From NCBI GenBank assembly GCA_963712905.1, contig CAVQJU010000010.1, positions 620,001 to 684,000 of the forward strand: 64,000 nucleotides of DNA. The letters are read 5' to 3'. Shown one piece after another: positions 43,929 through 56,031 of the stretch; positions within the stretch are counted from its first letter, which is position 1, and each line of letters starts with the position of its first letter. Both the position numbers and the translations under genes were made by a program. The notes beneath the pieces were generated by a model. The model was not told the origin of the DNA and made no database searches. It saw nothing but the letters and a program-made list of their open reading frames with translations. This DNA comes from CAVQJU01 sp963712905 (GTDB lineage: Bacteria > Acidobacteriota > Vicinamibacteria > Vicinamibacterales > CAVVIG01).

Positions 43929-46900
43929 ATGCGCAAGTCGCGACAGATTCTGCTCGTCGTCTCGATGATCCTGGCGCTGCCGCTGTCCGCATACGCGCAA
44001 GCGTCCATTGCGGGCGTCGTAAAAGACGCGTCGGGAGCCGTCCTGCCTGGTGTGACCGTCGAGGCCACCAGTCCCGTTCTGATCGAGAAAGCCCGGACGG
44101 CCGTGACCGACGGGGCGGGCCAGTACCGCATCGTCGATCTGCGCGCCGGCGCGTACACCGTGTCGTTCACGCTCGTCGGATTCAGCGCCGTGCGCCGCGA
44201 GGGCATCGAGCTCACCGGCTCGTTCACCGCGGTCGTCAACGCCGATCTGAAGGTGGGCGCGCTCTCCGAGACGATCACGGTCAGCGGCGAGACGCCGGTC
44301 GTCGACACCCAGAGCGTCCGGAGGCAGACGACGATCAGCGGCGATCTCATCACCGCGATCCCGTCCGCGCGCTCGTACGCAGGCCTGATGACGCTGATGC
44401 CGAATACGGTCGTGGCGACGGGCGCCGCATCGGACGTGCAGGTCGTGCCCGGCATGGTCGTGTTCGGCGGCGCCGGCGGACGCAGCAACGAAGGCCGCCT
44501 GCAGCTGGACGGGATCAGCGTCGGGTCGGCATTCAACGGCGGCGGCGTCTCGGCGTACATCGCCGACGTCGGCAACGCGCAGGAAGTCGCGCTGACGACC
44601 TCGGGCGGCCTCGGCGAGGCCGAAGTCGGCGGACCCTCGCTGAACGTCGTCCCGAAGACCGGCGGCAACACGGTGAAAGGCAACGTGTATCTGTCCGGCG
44701 TGACGGAGGGGATGATCGGCAGCAACTACACGGACGACCTCAAGGCTCGAGGTCTGTCGACGCCTGGATCCAACACGAAGATCTGGGACTTCAACGGAGC
44801 CGTCGGCGGACCGATCATGAAGGATCGGTTGTGGTACTTCTACACCTTGCGCGACGAGGGCAGCCATCGGACTGTGCCCAACATGTTCGCGAACCTGAAC
44901 GCGGGCGATCCGACCAAGTGGACATACGCGCCCGATCGGAACAGGCCGGCCGCGGTGGCCGCGTCGTTCCGCACGACCTCGCTGCGCCTCACCTCGCAGG
45001 CGACGCCGCGCAACCAGTTCCGCCTCTTCTGGGATGAACAGATGCCGTGCGAAGGCGCCGCGTGGCCGGGCGCGACCACCACCGCCTGCCGCCAATCGGG
45101 CGACAACGAGATCATCGCCGGCGGCACCGCGGCGCCGACGCCGGCCGCCAGCGCGACGCTCGCGCCGGAAACCGCGGCGTACCGCGATTACGGGACGCGC
45201 TTCCGTCAGGTCTCATGGCAGTCACCGATGACGAACCACGTGCTCCTCGAAGCGGGCGTCGGCAACTACGCGAGCCGGTATCTCGGGACGCCGATGCCAG
45301 GCACTCCCGCCTTCGACTTCATTCAGGTTATGGAACAGTGCGCCGCCGGGTGCGCGGCCAACGGCGGCATCCCGAACCTGACGTACAGGGCCGGACTACA
45401 GAGCACGAGCTGGCAGTCGTCGAACAACTGGCGCGCGTCGCTGTCGTACGTCGGGGGCAAGCACTCGATGAAATTCGGTTATCAGGGCGGGTACCTGATG
45501 GACGATCGCTTTCCCTACACGAACAGCCAGTTCACGACCTACCGCATGAACAACGGCAGACCGGATCAGATCAACGAGATCATCGATTACAACCTGATCC
45601 AGCAGCGCGTCCGCTACGACGCGTACTACGCGCAGGACCAGTGGACGAAGGGCCGGATCACGCTGCAGGGGGCGCTGCGGTTCGATCGCGCGACGAGCAT
45701 CTTTCCCGCCGCCACCATGGGCGGCGTCCGCTTCCTGCCGACCGTCTTATCGTTCCCGGAAACCAAGGGCGTCGATTCGTACAAGGACCTGACGCCGCGC
45801 GGGGGCGTCGCGATCGATCTCTTCGGCGACGGCAAGACCGCGCTGAAGTTCAACATCGGCCGCTACCTCGAGGCGGCGCAGAACGGCGGCCTCTTCATCG
45901 CCAGCCGTCCGACGTCGCGGATCTCGACGACGGCGTCGCGCGCGTGGACCGATGCCAACGGCAACTTCAAGCCCGACTGCGACCTGACGAACAACGCGGC
46001 GCAGGATCTCCGCGCGAGCGGCGGCGACTTCTGCGCCGCCGTGCCGAACACCAACTTCGGCAAGTCCGTCTTCGACACGACACAGGATCCGGCGCTGTTG
46101 AGCGGCTGGGGCGTCCGGTCCGGTGACTGGCAGTGGGGCGCGTCGATTCAGCGGCAGGTGGCGTCGCGAGTGTCGGTCGAGCTCAGCTACCTCCGCCGCT
46201 GGCTGCTGAATTTCGTCGTGACCGACAACCTCGCGATCGCCGCGAACAACTTCGACCCGTTCACCGTGACAGCCCCGGTCGACGCGCGGCTCCCGAACGG
46301 CGGCGGCTATGCCGTCCCCGGTCCGCTGTACAACGTGAACCCGTCCAAGGCGTCCGTGCCGGCCAACAACCTCGTGACGCTCGACACCAACTACGGCGGA
46401 CAGAGCCAGACGTCGAATGCGATCGCGCTCAACCTCAGCGCGAGGCCCCGGAACGGCCTCGTCATTCAGGGGGGCTTCAACACGAACGACACGTCGTTTG
46501 ACTACTGCTCAATCCGTACGGCGATGCCCGAGCTCACCATCGTCATCGGCACGCCGACGCTCAGCCCGACCAATCCGTACTGCAGTTACAACACGGGCTG
46601 GGTGACGCGGTTTACCGCCCTCGGCTCCTACACGCTTCCAAAGATCGACGTGCTGATCGGCGGCACCTTACGCAGCGATCAGGGCGGCGTGCTCGCGGCG
46701 AACTGGGCGGCGCCGAACTCGGCCATCGCGCCGTCCCTCGGCCGGAATTTATCAAACAACGCGCCATCCGCCACGGTCAATCTGATCACGCCGGGGACGT
46801 TGTACGGCGATCGCGTCAACGAGTTCGACCTCCGCCTCGCGAAGATCATCCGCATCGGGCGCGTGCGGACGAATGTCGGCGTCGACGTCTATAACATGTT

Positions 46901-47033
46901 CAACAGCGCGCCGGTGTTGACGTATAACCAGGCGTTCGTGCCGGCGACGGCGACGTCGGCCGGCAGCTGGCTCCAGCCGACCTCGGTGCTGCAGGCGCGC
47001 TTCTTCAAGGTGAGCGCGCAGATCGACTTCTAG
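43929..47033 (+). CDS. Oar-like TonB-dependent receptor
   Basis: 1034 residues, ATG after GAGGAGG. Signal peptide (LALPLSAYAQ), a CarboxypepD_reg domain (about 20-110: SIAGVVKDASGAVLPGVTVEATSP), a plug (about 120-240) and a very large barrel that ends RFFKVSAQIDF, with terminal Phe. The absence of a conventional TonB box and the 1000-residue length match the Oar/OmpA-related group of Acidobacteriota and Myxococcota, used for adhesion, uptake or secretion of large substrates. It is divergent from the PadR-ADOP operon across a region with an inverted repeat. Confidence 0.93.
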   Translation: MRKSRQILLVVSMILALPLSAYAQASIAGVVKDASGAVLPGVTVEATSPVLIEKARTAVTDGAGQYRIVDLRAGAYTVSFTLVGFSAVRREGIELTGSFTAVVNADLKVGALSETITVSGETPVVDTQSVRRQTTISGDLITAIPSARSYAGLMTLMPNTVVATGAASDVQVVPGMVVFGGAGGRSNEGRLQLDGISVGSAFNGGGVSAYIADVGNAQEVALTTSGGLGEAEVGGPSLNVVPKTGGNTVKGNVYLSGVTEGMIGSNYTDDLKARGLSTPGSNTKIWDFNGAVGGPIMKDRLWYFYTLRDEGSHRTVPNMFANLNAGDPTKWTYAPDRNRPAAVAASFRTTSLRLTSQATPRNQFRLFWDEQMPCEGAAWPGATTTACRQSGDNEIIAGGTAAPTPAASATLAPETAAYRDYGTRFRQVSWQSPMTNHVLLEAGVGNYASRYLGTPMPGTPAFDFIQVMEQCAAGCAANGGIPNLTYRAGLQSTSWQSSNNWRASLSYVGGKHSMKFGYQGGYLMDDRFPYTNSQFTTYRMNNGRPDQINEIIDYNLIQQRVRYDAYYAQDQWTKGRITLQGALRFDRATSIFPAATMGGVRFLPTVLSFPETKGVDSYKDLTPRGGVAIDLFGDGKTALKFNIGRYLEAAQNGGLFIASRPTSRISTTASRAWTDANGNFKPDCDLTNNAAQDLRASGGDFCAAVPNTNFGKSVFDTTQDPALLSGWGVRSGDWQWGASIQRQVASRVSVELSYLRRWLLNFVVTDNLAIAANNFDPFTVTAPVDARLPNGGGYAVPGPLYNVNPSKASVPANNLVTLDTNYGGQSQTSNAIALNLSARPRNGLVIQGGFNTNDTSFDYCSIRTAMPELTIVIGTPTLSPTNPYCSYNTGWVTRFTALGSYTLPKIDVLIGGTLRSDQGGVLAANWAAPNSAIAPSLGRNLSNNAPSATVNLITPGTLYGDRVNEFDLRLAKIIRIGRVRTNVGVDVYNMFNSAPVLTYNQAFVPATATSAGSWLQPTSVLQARFFKVSAQIDF

Positions 47034-47404
47034 ACACCAAGGCACGTCTGACCGCAGCGTTCGGCGTCCCGGTATTCGCGGCGGACGGCCTGATCGGCAC
47101 CTGGATGTCGGGGGCCGGTCCGTCCGCGATCGCTGATGAACGGTGCTCAGTCAATACGCCACCCGCTCGTAGTCTGCGGCCCCTGAGGCATCACGTTCGC
47201 TCCACTTGAAGCCCTTCAGCCTAAAGAAGAACAGGTGAACCGCCCAATGGCGCCAAATATGGGCCGGCGGAGTGCGCCAATGGGTGTTCGAGCCGACCGC
47301 ACTCGCGTTGGCCTGACTTTTCGATTCCCTTTCCGCGTCCCGGCCATCAGAATGGCCCACTCGTCCAAAGGTCCGTCGGCTCCCGCTCATCATCTGGAGG
47401 CCGC
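47034..47404. other. Spacer without an assignable gene
   Basis: No convincing gene. A minus-strand frame (47151-47393) ends FKWSERDASGAADYERVAY, which looks protein-like, but I cannot match it to a family and it has no ribosome binding site. The last 30 bases belong to the ribosome binding region of the next gene. Confidence 0.5.
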
Positions 47405-49867
47405 GTGGAAACGTTCCTGGCAGACCTGGCCTACTCGCTCCGGCTGTTCCGGCGCGCGCCGGGCTTCACCCTCGCCGCGGTCGCCGCCCTGGCCCTGGGC
47501 ATCGGCGCAAACACGGCCATCTTCTCGGTCGTCAACGCGGTGCTGCTCAAGCCCGTGCCGTTTCCCGAGCCCGACCGGCTGGTGATGTTCACGAACACCG
47601 GGCCCCAAGGTGAATTTCCCGGCGCATCGCCCGCCAAGTTCGCGCACTGGCGCCAGCAAGCCGACGTCGTGCAGGACGTCACGGCCTTCCGGAGCAACGT
47701 CGTCAACGACACGAGCGGCGCGACGCCCCAGCAGCTCCGGGCGGCGCAAGTGAGCGCGGACTACTTCCGCTTGTTCGGCGCCCCGCTCGTCCGCGGGCGC
47801 GGCTTCGCAGACGAGGAAGACCGCCCCGGCGGTGCACACGTGGCGATCATCAGCTATGGCCTCTGGCAGCGGCGCTTCGGGGGCGATCCCGCGGCCGTCG
47901 GCCGCACGATTGCCCTGAGCGGCGCCCCGTACGAAATCATCGGTGTCATCGGGCCTCGTTTCGACGTCCAGGAATTCGGGCCCGCGCCGGAAATCTGGAT
48001 GCCGTTTCAGCTCGACCCCAACACGACGGACCAGGGCAACTACTTTACGGTCGCGGGCCGGTTGCGACCGGGTGTCACGCTGGCACAGGCGCGCGCCCGC
48101 ATTCAGGTTGCGGCACAGTCCTTTCGAGAGCGGTTCCCGACCGGCCTCCAACCGAACCAGAGCTTCGGCGTCCAGCGGTTTCGAGACGCCTTCGTCAGCA
48201 ACGCGCGCCCCACGCTGCTCGTGCTGGTCGGCGCCGTGGCGTTCGTGCTGCTCATCGCGTGCGCGAACGTCGCCAATCTCCTGCTGGTCAGAGCGATCAG
48301 CCGACGGCGGGAATTCGCGATCCGTGCCGCTCTCGGCGCGGGCCGAGCGCGCATCCTCCGACAACTGTTGACCGAGAGCGTCGTGCTCGCCCTTGCGGGC
48401 GGCGCCATCGGCGTGGCGGTCGGCGTGATCGGGATGCGCGCCCTGCTCGCGATCAACACGGCGGGGTTGCCGCGCATCGGCCAGGACGGATCGCTCGTTG
48501 GTGTGGACTGGCGCGTGCTCGGCTTCACGCTCCTCCTCTCGATCGGCACCGGACTGCTCTTCGGGCTGATGCCGGCGCTGCAGGCCTCACGGCCGGACCT
48601 CAGCCTGACGCTCAAGGAAAGCGCCGGCCGCGCGGGTGGCGGATTTCGCCACAACAAAACACGCAACGTGTTTGTCGTCAGCGAGGTGGCGCTGGCGCTC
48701 ATCCTGCTGATCGGATCAGCGCTGTTGATTCGGACCTCGCTGGCGCTCCGCGCCGTCCGGACCGGCTTCGACGCCGAGCACGTGTTGACCATGCGGATGT
48801 CGCTGAGCGGCCCGCGGTTTGAACAGGCCGCGGCCGTCGAGCGGGTGGTGCGCGACGGCGTGGAGCGCCTGGACGCACTGCCCGGTGTCGAGGTCGCCAG
48901 CGCGACGTGCTGTGTGCCGCTCGAAGGCGGCTACGGGTTGCCGTTCCTCATCGTGGGCCGCCCGCCGCAGCAAGGCCCGTTTACGGGCGGGGGCGGGTGG
49001 TTGACCATTTCGCCCGGGTTTTTCGAGGTGTTCAAGATCCCGGTGACGCGCGGGCGGACACTGACGATCCGCGACGACCGCGGGGCGCCGCCCGTCGTGC
49101 TCATCAACGAAACGATGGCGCGGCAATTCTGGAAGAGCGGCGATCCGTTGCGCGACCAGCTCGTGATTGGCAAGGGCATCATGCGCGAGTTCGCCGAGGA
49201 GCCCGCACGCCAAATCATCGGCATCGTCGGCGACGTCAGGGACGCGGGGCTCAACAACGATCCGGGACCGCGCATGTATGTGCCGCAGGCGCAAGTGCCT
49301 GATCTCGCCAACGCGCTGAACGTGCGCATCACCCCGATGGCCTGGGTCGTCCGCACGCGCGTGGCACCGGCCTCGCTGAGCGGCCCGATTCAGGAGGCCC
49401 TCACTCGATCGACCGGCCTCCCCGTCTCGGACGTGCGGGCCATGACCGAGGTGATCTCGCGATCGACGTCGCGGCAACGGTTCAACATGCTGCTGATGAC
49501 CATCTTCGGGACGTCGGCGCTGCTGCTTGCGGCGATCGGCATCTATGGCCTGATGGCCTACTCGGTGCAGCAGCGGACCCCGGAGATCGGCATCCGCCTC
49601 GCGCTCGGCGCCGAGTCCGGCGTCGTGCGCCGCATGATCCTCGCGCAGGGCCTGGGCCTGGCGCTGGTGGGGGTGGCGATCGGACTCGCGTCGGCCTTCG
49701 GCCTGACGCGCGTGATTGCCAGCTTCCTCTTCGGGGTCAAGGCGTGGGATCCGCTCGTCTTCGTGAGCGTACCGCTGCTGCTGACGGCCGTCGCGCTGGC
49801 CGCGGTGTGGTGGCCCGCCCGCCGCGCCAGCCGCGTCAGTCCGACGATCGCGCTTCGGTACGAATAG
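47405..49867 (+). CDS. MacB/FtsX-type ABC transporter permease
   Basis: 820 residues from GTG 47405 with CTGGAGG upstream. It lacks the ADOP prefix and starts directly with LRLFRRAPGFTLAAVAALALGIGANTAIFS, the first membrane segment plus MacB core. Further membrane blocks lie around 265-385 and 690-810, ending ARRASRVSPTIALRYE. First gene of an operon with a second, broken permease and an ATPase gene. A complete transporter with that ATPase would export peptides, toxins or lipoproteins, or drive periplasmic mechanics. Confidence 0.92.
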   Translation: METFLADLAYSLRLFRRAPGFTLAAVAALALGIGANTAIFSVVNAVLLKPVPFPEPDRLVMFTNTGPQGEFPGASPAKFAHWRQQADVVQDVTAFRSNVVNDTSGATPQQLRAAQVSADYFRLFGAPLVRGRGFADEEDRPGGAHVAIISYGLWQRRFGGDPAAVGRTIALSGAPYEIIGVIGPRFDVQEFGPAPEIWMPFQLDPNTTDQGNYFTVAGRLRPGVTLAQARARIQVAAQSFRERFPTGLQPNQSFGVQRFRDAFVSNARPTLLVLVGAVAFVLLIACANVANLLLVRAISRRREFAIRAALGAGRARILRQLLTESVVLALAGGAIGVAVGVIGMRALLAINTAGLPRIGQDGSLVGVDWRVLGFTLLLSIGTGLLFGLMPALQASRPDLSLTLKESAGRAGGGFRHNKTRNVFVVSEVALALILLIGSALLIRTSLALRAVRTGFDAEHVLTMRMSLSGPRFEQAAAVERVVRDGVERLDALPGVEVASATCCVPLEGGYGLPFLIVGRPPQQGPFTGGGGWLTISPGFFEVFKIPVTRGRTLTIRDDRGAPPVVLINETMARQFWKSGDPLRDQLVIGKGIMREFAEEPARQIIGIVGDVRDAGLNNDPGPRMYVPQAQVPDLANALNVRITPMAWVVRTRVAPASLSGPIQEALTRSTGLPVSDVRAMTEVISRSTSRQRFNMLLMTIFGTSALLLAAIGIYGLMAYSVQQRTPEIGIRLALGAESGVVRRMILAQGLGLALVGVAIGLASAFGLTRVIASFLFGVKAWDPLVFVSVPLLLTAVALAAVWWPARRASRVSPTIALRYE

Positions 49868-49876
49868 GAGCGCCCC

Positions 49877-52334
49877 ATGGATCTGCTCCGGGACGTTCGC
49901 TTCGCGGCGCGCCTGCTCGTCAAGGATCGCTGGTTCACCCTGATGGCCGTCGTGGTCCTGGCGCTGGGGATCGGCGCCAACAACGCGGTCTTCACGATCG
50001 TCAACGCCGTCCTGCTCCGCAACCTGCCGCTGCCGAAGCCCGAGCCAGATCATGTTCGTGGGGACGCGCGACGTCGCAGGGACGCGACCTGGGCGTCTCG
50101 CTGCGCGACTTCGAGGACTGGAAGGCCGCCGACCCGCACGTTCTCGGGCCTGTCGTTCATCTTCAGCGGGTCCTTCAACGTCGGCAACGAAGGTCTGATT
50201 CCGGACCTGGTCCCGGGCTGCTACGTGTCGGCGAACCTCTTCAAGACGCTCGGCGTGTCGCCCGTGTTGGGACGCGACTTTGCGCCCAGCGAGGACACGC
50301 CGGGCGCGGCGCTGGTCGTGCTGATCAGCAACACCGCTCTGGAGGCAGCGCTACGGCGGCGACCCCGCCATCGTCGGGCGAACCATCCGGATCGGGGACG
50401 CCCCCGGCACCATCATCGGCGTCATGCCCGAGGGCATGCACTTTCCGTTCAACGCGGATATCTGGCTCCCGATCGGCACGATGCCGCCGGCCCTCACGGA
50501 GCCAACCGCGGCAGGCGCGGGGCTATTTTGCCGTCGGCCGGCTCGCCGACGGCGTCACCGTCGAGCAATCGCGGGCCGAGCTGCAGATCATCGGCAAGAG
50601 GCTGGCCGAGCAGTATCCGACGACGAACAAAGACCTGTGGCCACACGCCGATCCGTTCCGTCGAGCGCATTCTCGGCCCGCAGATCTCGCTGCTGTTCTG
50701 GTCGTTGATGGGCGCCGTCGGGTTCGTGGTGCTGATTGCGTGTTCGAACGTGGCCAACCTGCTGCTCGCGAAGGCGGCCCGCCGGTCCGGCGAAATGAGC
50801 GTGCGCGTGGCCGTCGGCGCGAGCCGCTGGCAGATCGTGCGCCAGCTCCTCGTCGAGAGCCTCCTGCTGGCGTTCGTCGCCGGCGCCCTCGGCCTGCTGC
50901 TCTCGATTGCCGGCATTCGCTGGTTTGCCGCCGAGGCGCAGAACGTCGGGCGTGCCGTACTGGATGGTGTTCACGATGGACTGGCGCACGTTCACCTTCC
51001 TGCTGGTCCTGTGCCTCGCGACCGGCGTCGATCTTCGGCCTGGCTCCCGCGCTGCACGCCTCGAAGACCAACGTCCACGAGATGCTGAAGGAAGGCGGAC
51101 GGACGGGATCGGGTGGCGTCCGCGCGCGACGCTGGACCGCCGGACTCATCGTCGTCCAGCTCGCGCTCGACGCTCGTGCTGCTGGCGGGCGGCGGCCTCC
51201 TGCTGCGCAGCTTCCTGACGATGTACCGGATGGACATCGGCATCCAGACGGCGCGGCTGATCACGACGGGCATGATCCTCCCGGCCCGCAAGTATCCGGG
51301 CTGGGAGGATCGCACGCGGTTTCTCCAGGCGATCGACGACCATTTCGCGTCGGTCCCCGGCATCGAAGCCGCCTCGACCGCGACGCGCGCATGCCGTTCG
51401 GCGGCGGCGCGGTTCGACAGATCGAGGTCGACGGCCGCGCGGCCGCGCCCGGCGATCGTCTGCCGGAAGTGACGATGCTCAGCGTCGGGTCGCGCTACTT
51501 CGATGCGATCGGCGTGTCGCTGGTGCGCGGGCGCGCGTTCACGAACGCCGACGGCGGGCCGGGGCGGCAGGTCGCGATCATCAACCAACGCCTGGCCGAC
51601 GCTGTATTTCAAGGATCAGGACCCCGTCGGCCGGCTCATCCGGCTGTCGCAGGACGCCGCCGGCAGCGAGGAGCCCGCAGTGGCTCACCGTCGTCGGGCT
51701 GGCGCCGAACGTCCGTCAACGCAACAACAACCAGGAGCGCGATCCCGACGCCGGTCGCGTACATCCCGCATCGCCAGAACACGACGATGGCCCGGGCGGC
51801 GACCGTGCTGGCGCGGACGCGCACCAATCCGGCCCAGGCGACGCGGATCCTCCGCGAAGCCATGACGGCCGTCGATCCTGATCAGGCGCTGTCCAGCCCC
51901 AGAACGATGGACGACGCGCTGGCGCAACAGCGCTGGCTCCTCCGCGTGTTCACGACGATGTTCGCGGCCTTCGCCGTCATCGCGCTCGTGCTCGCGGCGG
52001 TCGGCCTGTATGCGGTGACGGCGTACGCCGTGACGCAGCACACGCGCGACATCGGCGTGCGGATGGTCCTCGGCGCGCAGCCGGGTCAGGTGATCTGGCT
52101 CTTCGTCAAACAATCGCTGGTGCAACTGGCGATCGGCCTGAGCGATCGGCCTTGCGGCGGCGTTCGCGGGCGGACGCGTGCTGCAGTCCTTTCTCGTGCA
52201 GACGAGCACCCACGATCCGGTGACGCTGGTGTCGATCGTCGTGCTGCTCACCGTCGTCGCGGTCGCCGCGTGCATCGGGCCGGCGCGACGCGCCACGCGG
52301 CTCGATCCGCTCGACGGCGCTCCGTCACGAGTAG
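49877..52334 (+). pseudogene. Second MacB/FtsX permease, heavily frameshifted
   Basis: From ATG 49877 the sequence reads as a normal permease (MDLLRDVRFAARLLVKDRW, LGIGANNAVFTIVNAVLL), but the frame is lost at about 50045 and keeps changing. Recognisable blocks appear in turn in all three frames (VSLRDFEDWKAADP, then FSGSFNVGNEG, YGGDPAIVGR after a fix near 50340, IACSNVANLLLAKAARR, GLYAVTAYAVTQHTRDIGVR). The final motif would be LDPLTALRHE at 52334 if one extra G were removed. I estimate about ten single-base indels in 2.4 kb, while both neighbouring genes are intact. The protein is not made. Confidence 0.85.
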
Positions 52335-52389
52335 CGACATGTCCGCCTGGGAGGCCTTCGATCGTGTTCGGCTTCAGTAGGAGGGTTCC

Positions 52390-53130
52390 GTGAACGACTC
52401 CGGCTTGCCGCCCGTCATTACGCTCGACCATCTCACCAAGGTCTTCGCCACCGACGAGGTGGAGACACACGCGCTCGAGGACATCAGCCTGGAGATTGCG
52501 CGGGGCGAGTACGTCTCGATCTCCGGCCCGTCCGGGTGCGGCAAATCGACGCTGCTGTCGATTCTCGGCCTGCTCGACTCGCCCAGCGCGGGTACCTACC
52601 GCCTGAACGGGAAGGAGGTCAGCGAGTTGAAGGCCTGGGAGCGTGCGCGGGTCCGCAACCGGGAAATCGGGTTCATCTTCCAGAGCTTCAATCTGATTGG
52701 CGATCTCTCCGTCTTCGAGAACGTCGAGCTGCCGCTGACGTACCGCGGCATGCGGCCCGTAGAGCGACGCCAGCGCGTGCAGGACGCGCTCGAGCGCGTG
52801 AGCATGGCCCACCGGGCCAAGCATGTGCCGAGTCAACTATCGGGTGGGCAGCAGCAGCGCGTCGCCGTCGCGCGCGCCGTGGCGGGCGAACCGGTGATTC
52901 TCCTCGCCGACGAGCCGACCGGCAATCTCGACTCGAAGAGCGGCGAGTCCGTCATGGAGCTCCTGCGTGAGCTGTACATGAACGGCGCGACGATCTGCAT
53001 GGTCACGCACGATCCCCGTTACGCGCGCCACGCGAACCGCCACATCTACCTTTTCGACGGCCGCGTGGTCGACGAGCCCGAACCGATCGACGACGGGTAC
53101 CTCCCCAGAACGCAGCATGCAGGGCCCTGA
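52390..53130 (+). CDS. ABC transporter ATPase (LolD/MacB type)
   Basis: 246 residues from GTG 52390 with TAGGAGGG upstream. Walker A GPSGCGKST, Q-loop in FIFQSFNL, signature LSGGQQQR, Walker B VILLADEPTGNLD and H-loop VTHDPRY are all complete. The type matches ATPases that energise MacB, LolCDE and FtsEX-like permeases. It is the third gene of the operon beginning at 47405; with the middle permease broken, the intact permease would have to work as a homodimer. Confidence 0.94.
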   Translation: MNDSGLPPVITLDHLTKVFATDEVETHALEDISLEIARGEYVSISGPSGCGKSTLLSILGLLDSPSAGTYRLNGKEVSELKAWERARVRNREIGFIFQSFNLIGDLSVFENVELPLTYRGMRPVERRQRVQDALERVSMAHRAKHVPSQLSGGQQQRVAVARAVAGEPVILLADEPTGNLDSKSGESVMELLRELYMNGATICMVTHDPRYARHANRHIYLFDGRVVDEPEPIDDGYLPRTQHAGP

Positions 53131-53504
53131 ACCCGGAACCGCGCAATTCATAGGCGCATTCACTCGCCTTGGCAGTCATCGAAGGTGACTGGTCGAGGGC
53201 TCACGGTGAATTTCTGAGGGCTCGTATGACCCGTTGGATTTCCGTCCGGATTGCGTCGGCTATCTCACGATGCATCGTCCGACCGGCGTCCGACGCGCCA
53301 CCCCGTGCCAGGTCACGAGCGAGGTCGTGGGCAAGGTCCTCGATTCGTTTCAGGCGTGTGGCCAGTGATACAGCTCGGGCCATGCCCCACATCGTAGATC
53401 CATCGCCGCCACATCATCCGTCAGGTCCCCGACACATCTCGCAACTACCGTCTCTCTCGTTGCACGGCAGGGCTTCCGTGGGGCGCTTGGAGCTGTCGTT
53501 CCGA
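53131..53504. other. Spacer with one weak small frame
   Basis: Gene-poor gap between the ATPase and the SPFH gene, which converge on it. Apart from the small minus-strand frame listed separately I see no family match, hairpin terminator or mobile element. Confidence 0.5.
53201..53383 (-). CDS. Possible small helical protein
   Basis: 60 codons from ATG 53383: MARAVSLATRLKRIEDLA, then HDLARDLARGG and a second amphipathic helix ending VIRALRNSP. Composition is protein-like (regular leucine/alanine spacing), but the ribosome binding site is weak (GTGGGG) and no relative is known to me. Low-confidence call. Confidence 0.35.
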   Translation of the reverse strand: MARAVSLATRLKRIEDLAHDLARDLARGGASDAGRTMHREIADAIRTEIQRVIRALRNSP

Positions 53505-54266
53505 TCACGCGGCGCCGTCTCCGCGAATCATCTTGATGGCCTCCTGGACCGTGGTCATGAACTGAGCCGGGAAGATAATGGTGGAATTCTTCTCGATGCT
53601 GATCTCCGCCATCGTTTGCAGGGTCCGCAACTGCAGCGCCACTGGATGCTGCGAGATGATATCCGCCGCCTCACCGAGTTTGACCGCCGCCTGAAACTCA
53701 CCTTCAGCCGCCACGATCTTCGCGCGGCGCTCGCGCTCCGCTTCGGCCTCTTTCGCCATGGCCCGCTGCATATTCTCCGGAAGCGTGATGTCCTTGATCT
53801 CGACGGCTGTCACCTGCGCGCCCCACGGCTCGGTATGCCCGTCAATCACGTCCTTGATCTTCGCGTTGATATCCAGCGTCTGGGAGAGGAGCTGATCGAG
53901 ACTGAATTGACCCACGACATTCCGCACGGTCGTCTGGCTGATCTGGTTGATGGCGGCGTTCACATTCTCGACGGCAATCACCGATTTCGCCGGGTCGACG
54001 ATGTGGTAATACGCCACCGCGGCAATATCGATGGAGACATTGTCTTTCGTGATGATCTTCTGGGAGGGAATATTCATCGTGATCGTGCGCAAAGTGACCC
54101 TCGTCATCTGCTCGAGGACGGGGATGAGAATGATCAGGCCGGGGCCGCGAACACCCGTGTACCTGCCCAGAAAGAAGACCACGCCCCGGTCGTACTCCTT
54201 CACGACCCGAAGAGAGAGAGACACGAGCACGACGAACACTGCAAACGCGATGATGATGGCAATCAT
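53505..54266 (-). CDS. SPFH/Band 7 membrane protein (slipin/stomatin-like)
   Basis: 253 residues from ATG 54266 (GGGAG upstream; the open frame starts earlier). One N-terminal membrane segment (MIAIIIAFAVFVVLVSLSL), then the Band 7 domain with RVVKEYDRGVVFFLGRYTG, GPGLIILIP and VSIDIAAVAYYHIVDP, and a coiled-coil tail rich in Glu/Ala/Arg. Slipins form oligomeric microdomain scaffolds, usually with a NfeD-type protease partner, which is not found here. It follows groEL by 135 bases on the same strand. Confidence 0.92.
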   Translation of the reverse strand: MIAIIIAFAVFVVLVSLSLRVVKEYDRGVVFFLGRYTGVRGPGLIILIPVLEQMTRVTLRTITMNIPSQKIITKDNVSIDIAAVAYYHIVDPAKSVIAVENVNAAINQISQTTVRNVVGQFSLDQLLSQTLDINAKIKDVIDGHTEPWGAQVTAVEIKDITLPENMQRAMAKEAEAERERRAKIVAAEGEFQAAVKLGEAADIISQHPVALQLRTLQTMAEISIEKNSTIIFPAQFMTTVQEAIKMIRGDGAA

Positions 54267-54401
54267 GGTTGTCACTCCCGTACCGACAGGCAACAGAAGG
54301 GCGTCGCGCCATGGCGATGAAAGACCCGGACGTCGGCGTGCTTCGTCCGGGCCTTTCGTTTCTTTCACTCCGACCGCTCGACCCTCGTGTGCGAACGCGC
54401 G

Positions 54402-56021
<1,620 letters not shown>

Positions 56022-56031
56022 TGTTTATCTC

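Noticed and set aside
47151..47393. Minus-strand frame ending FKWSERDASGAADYERVAY
   Set aside because: Looks protein-like but has no ribosome binding site and no family I recognise.
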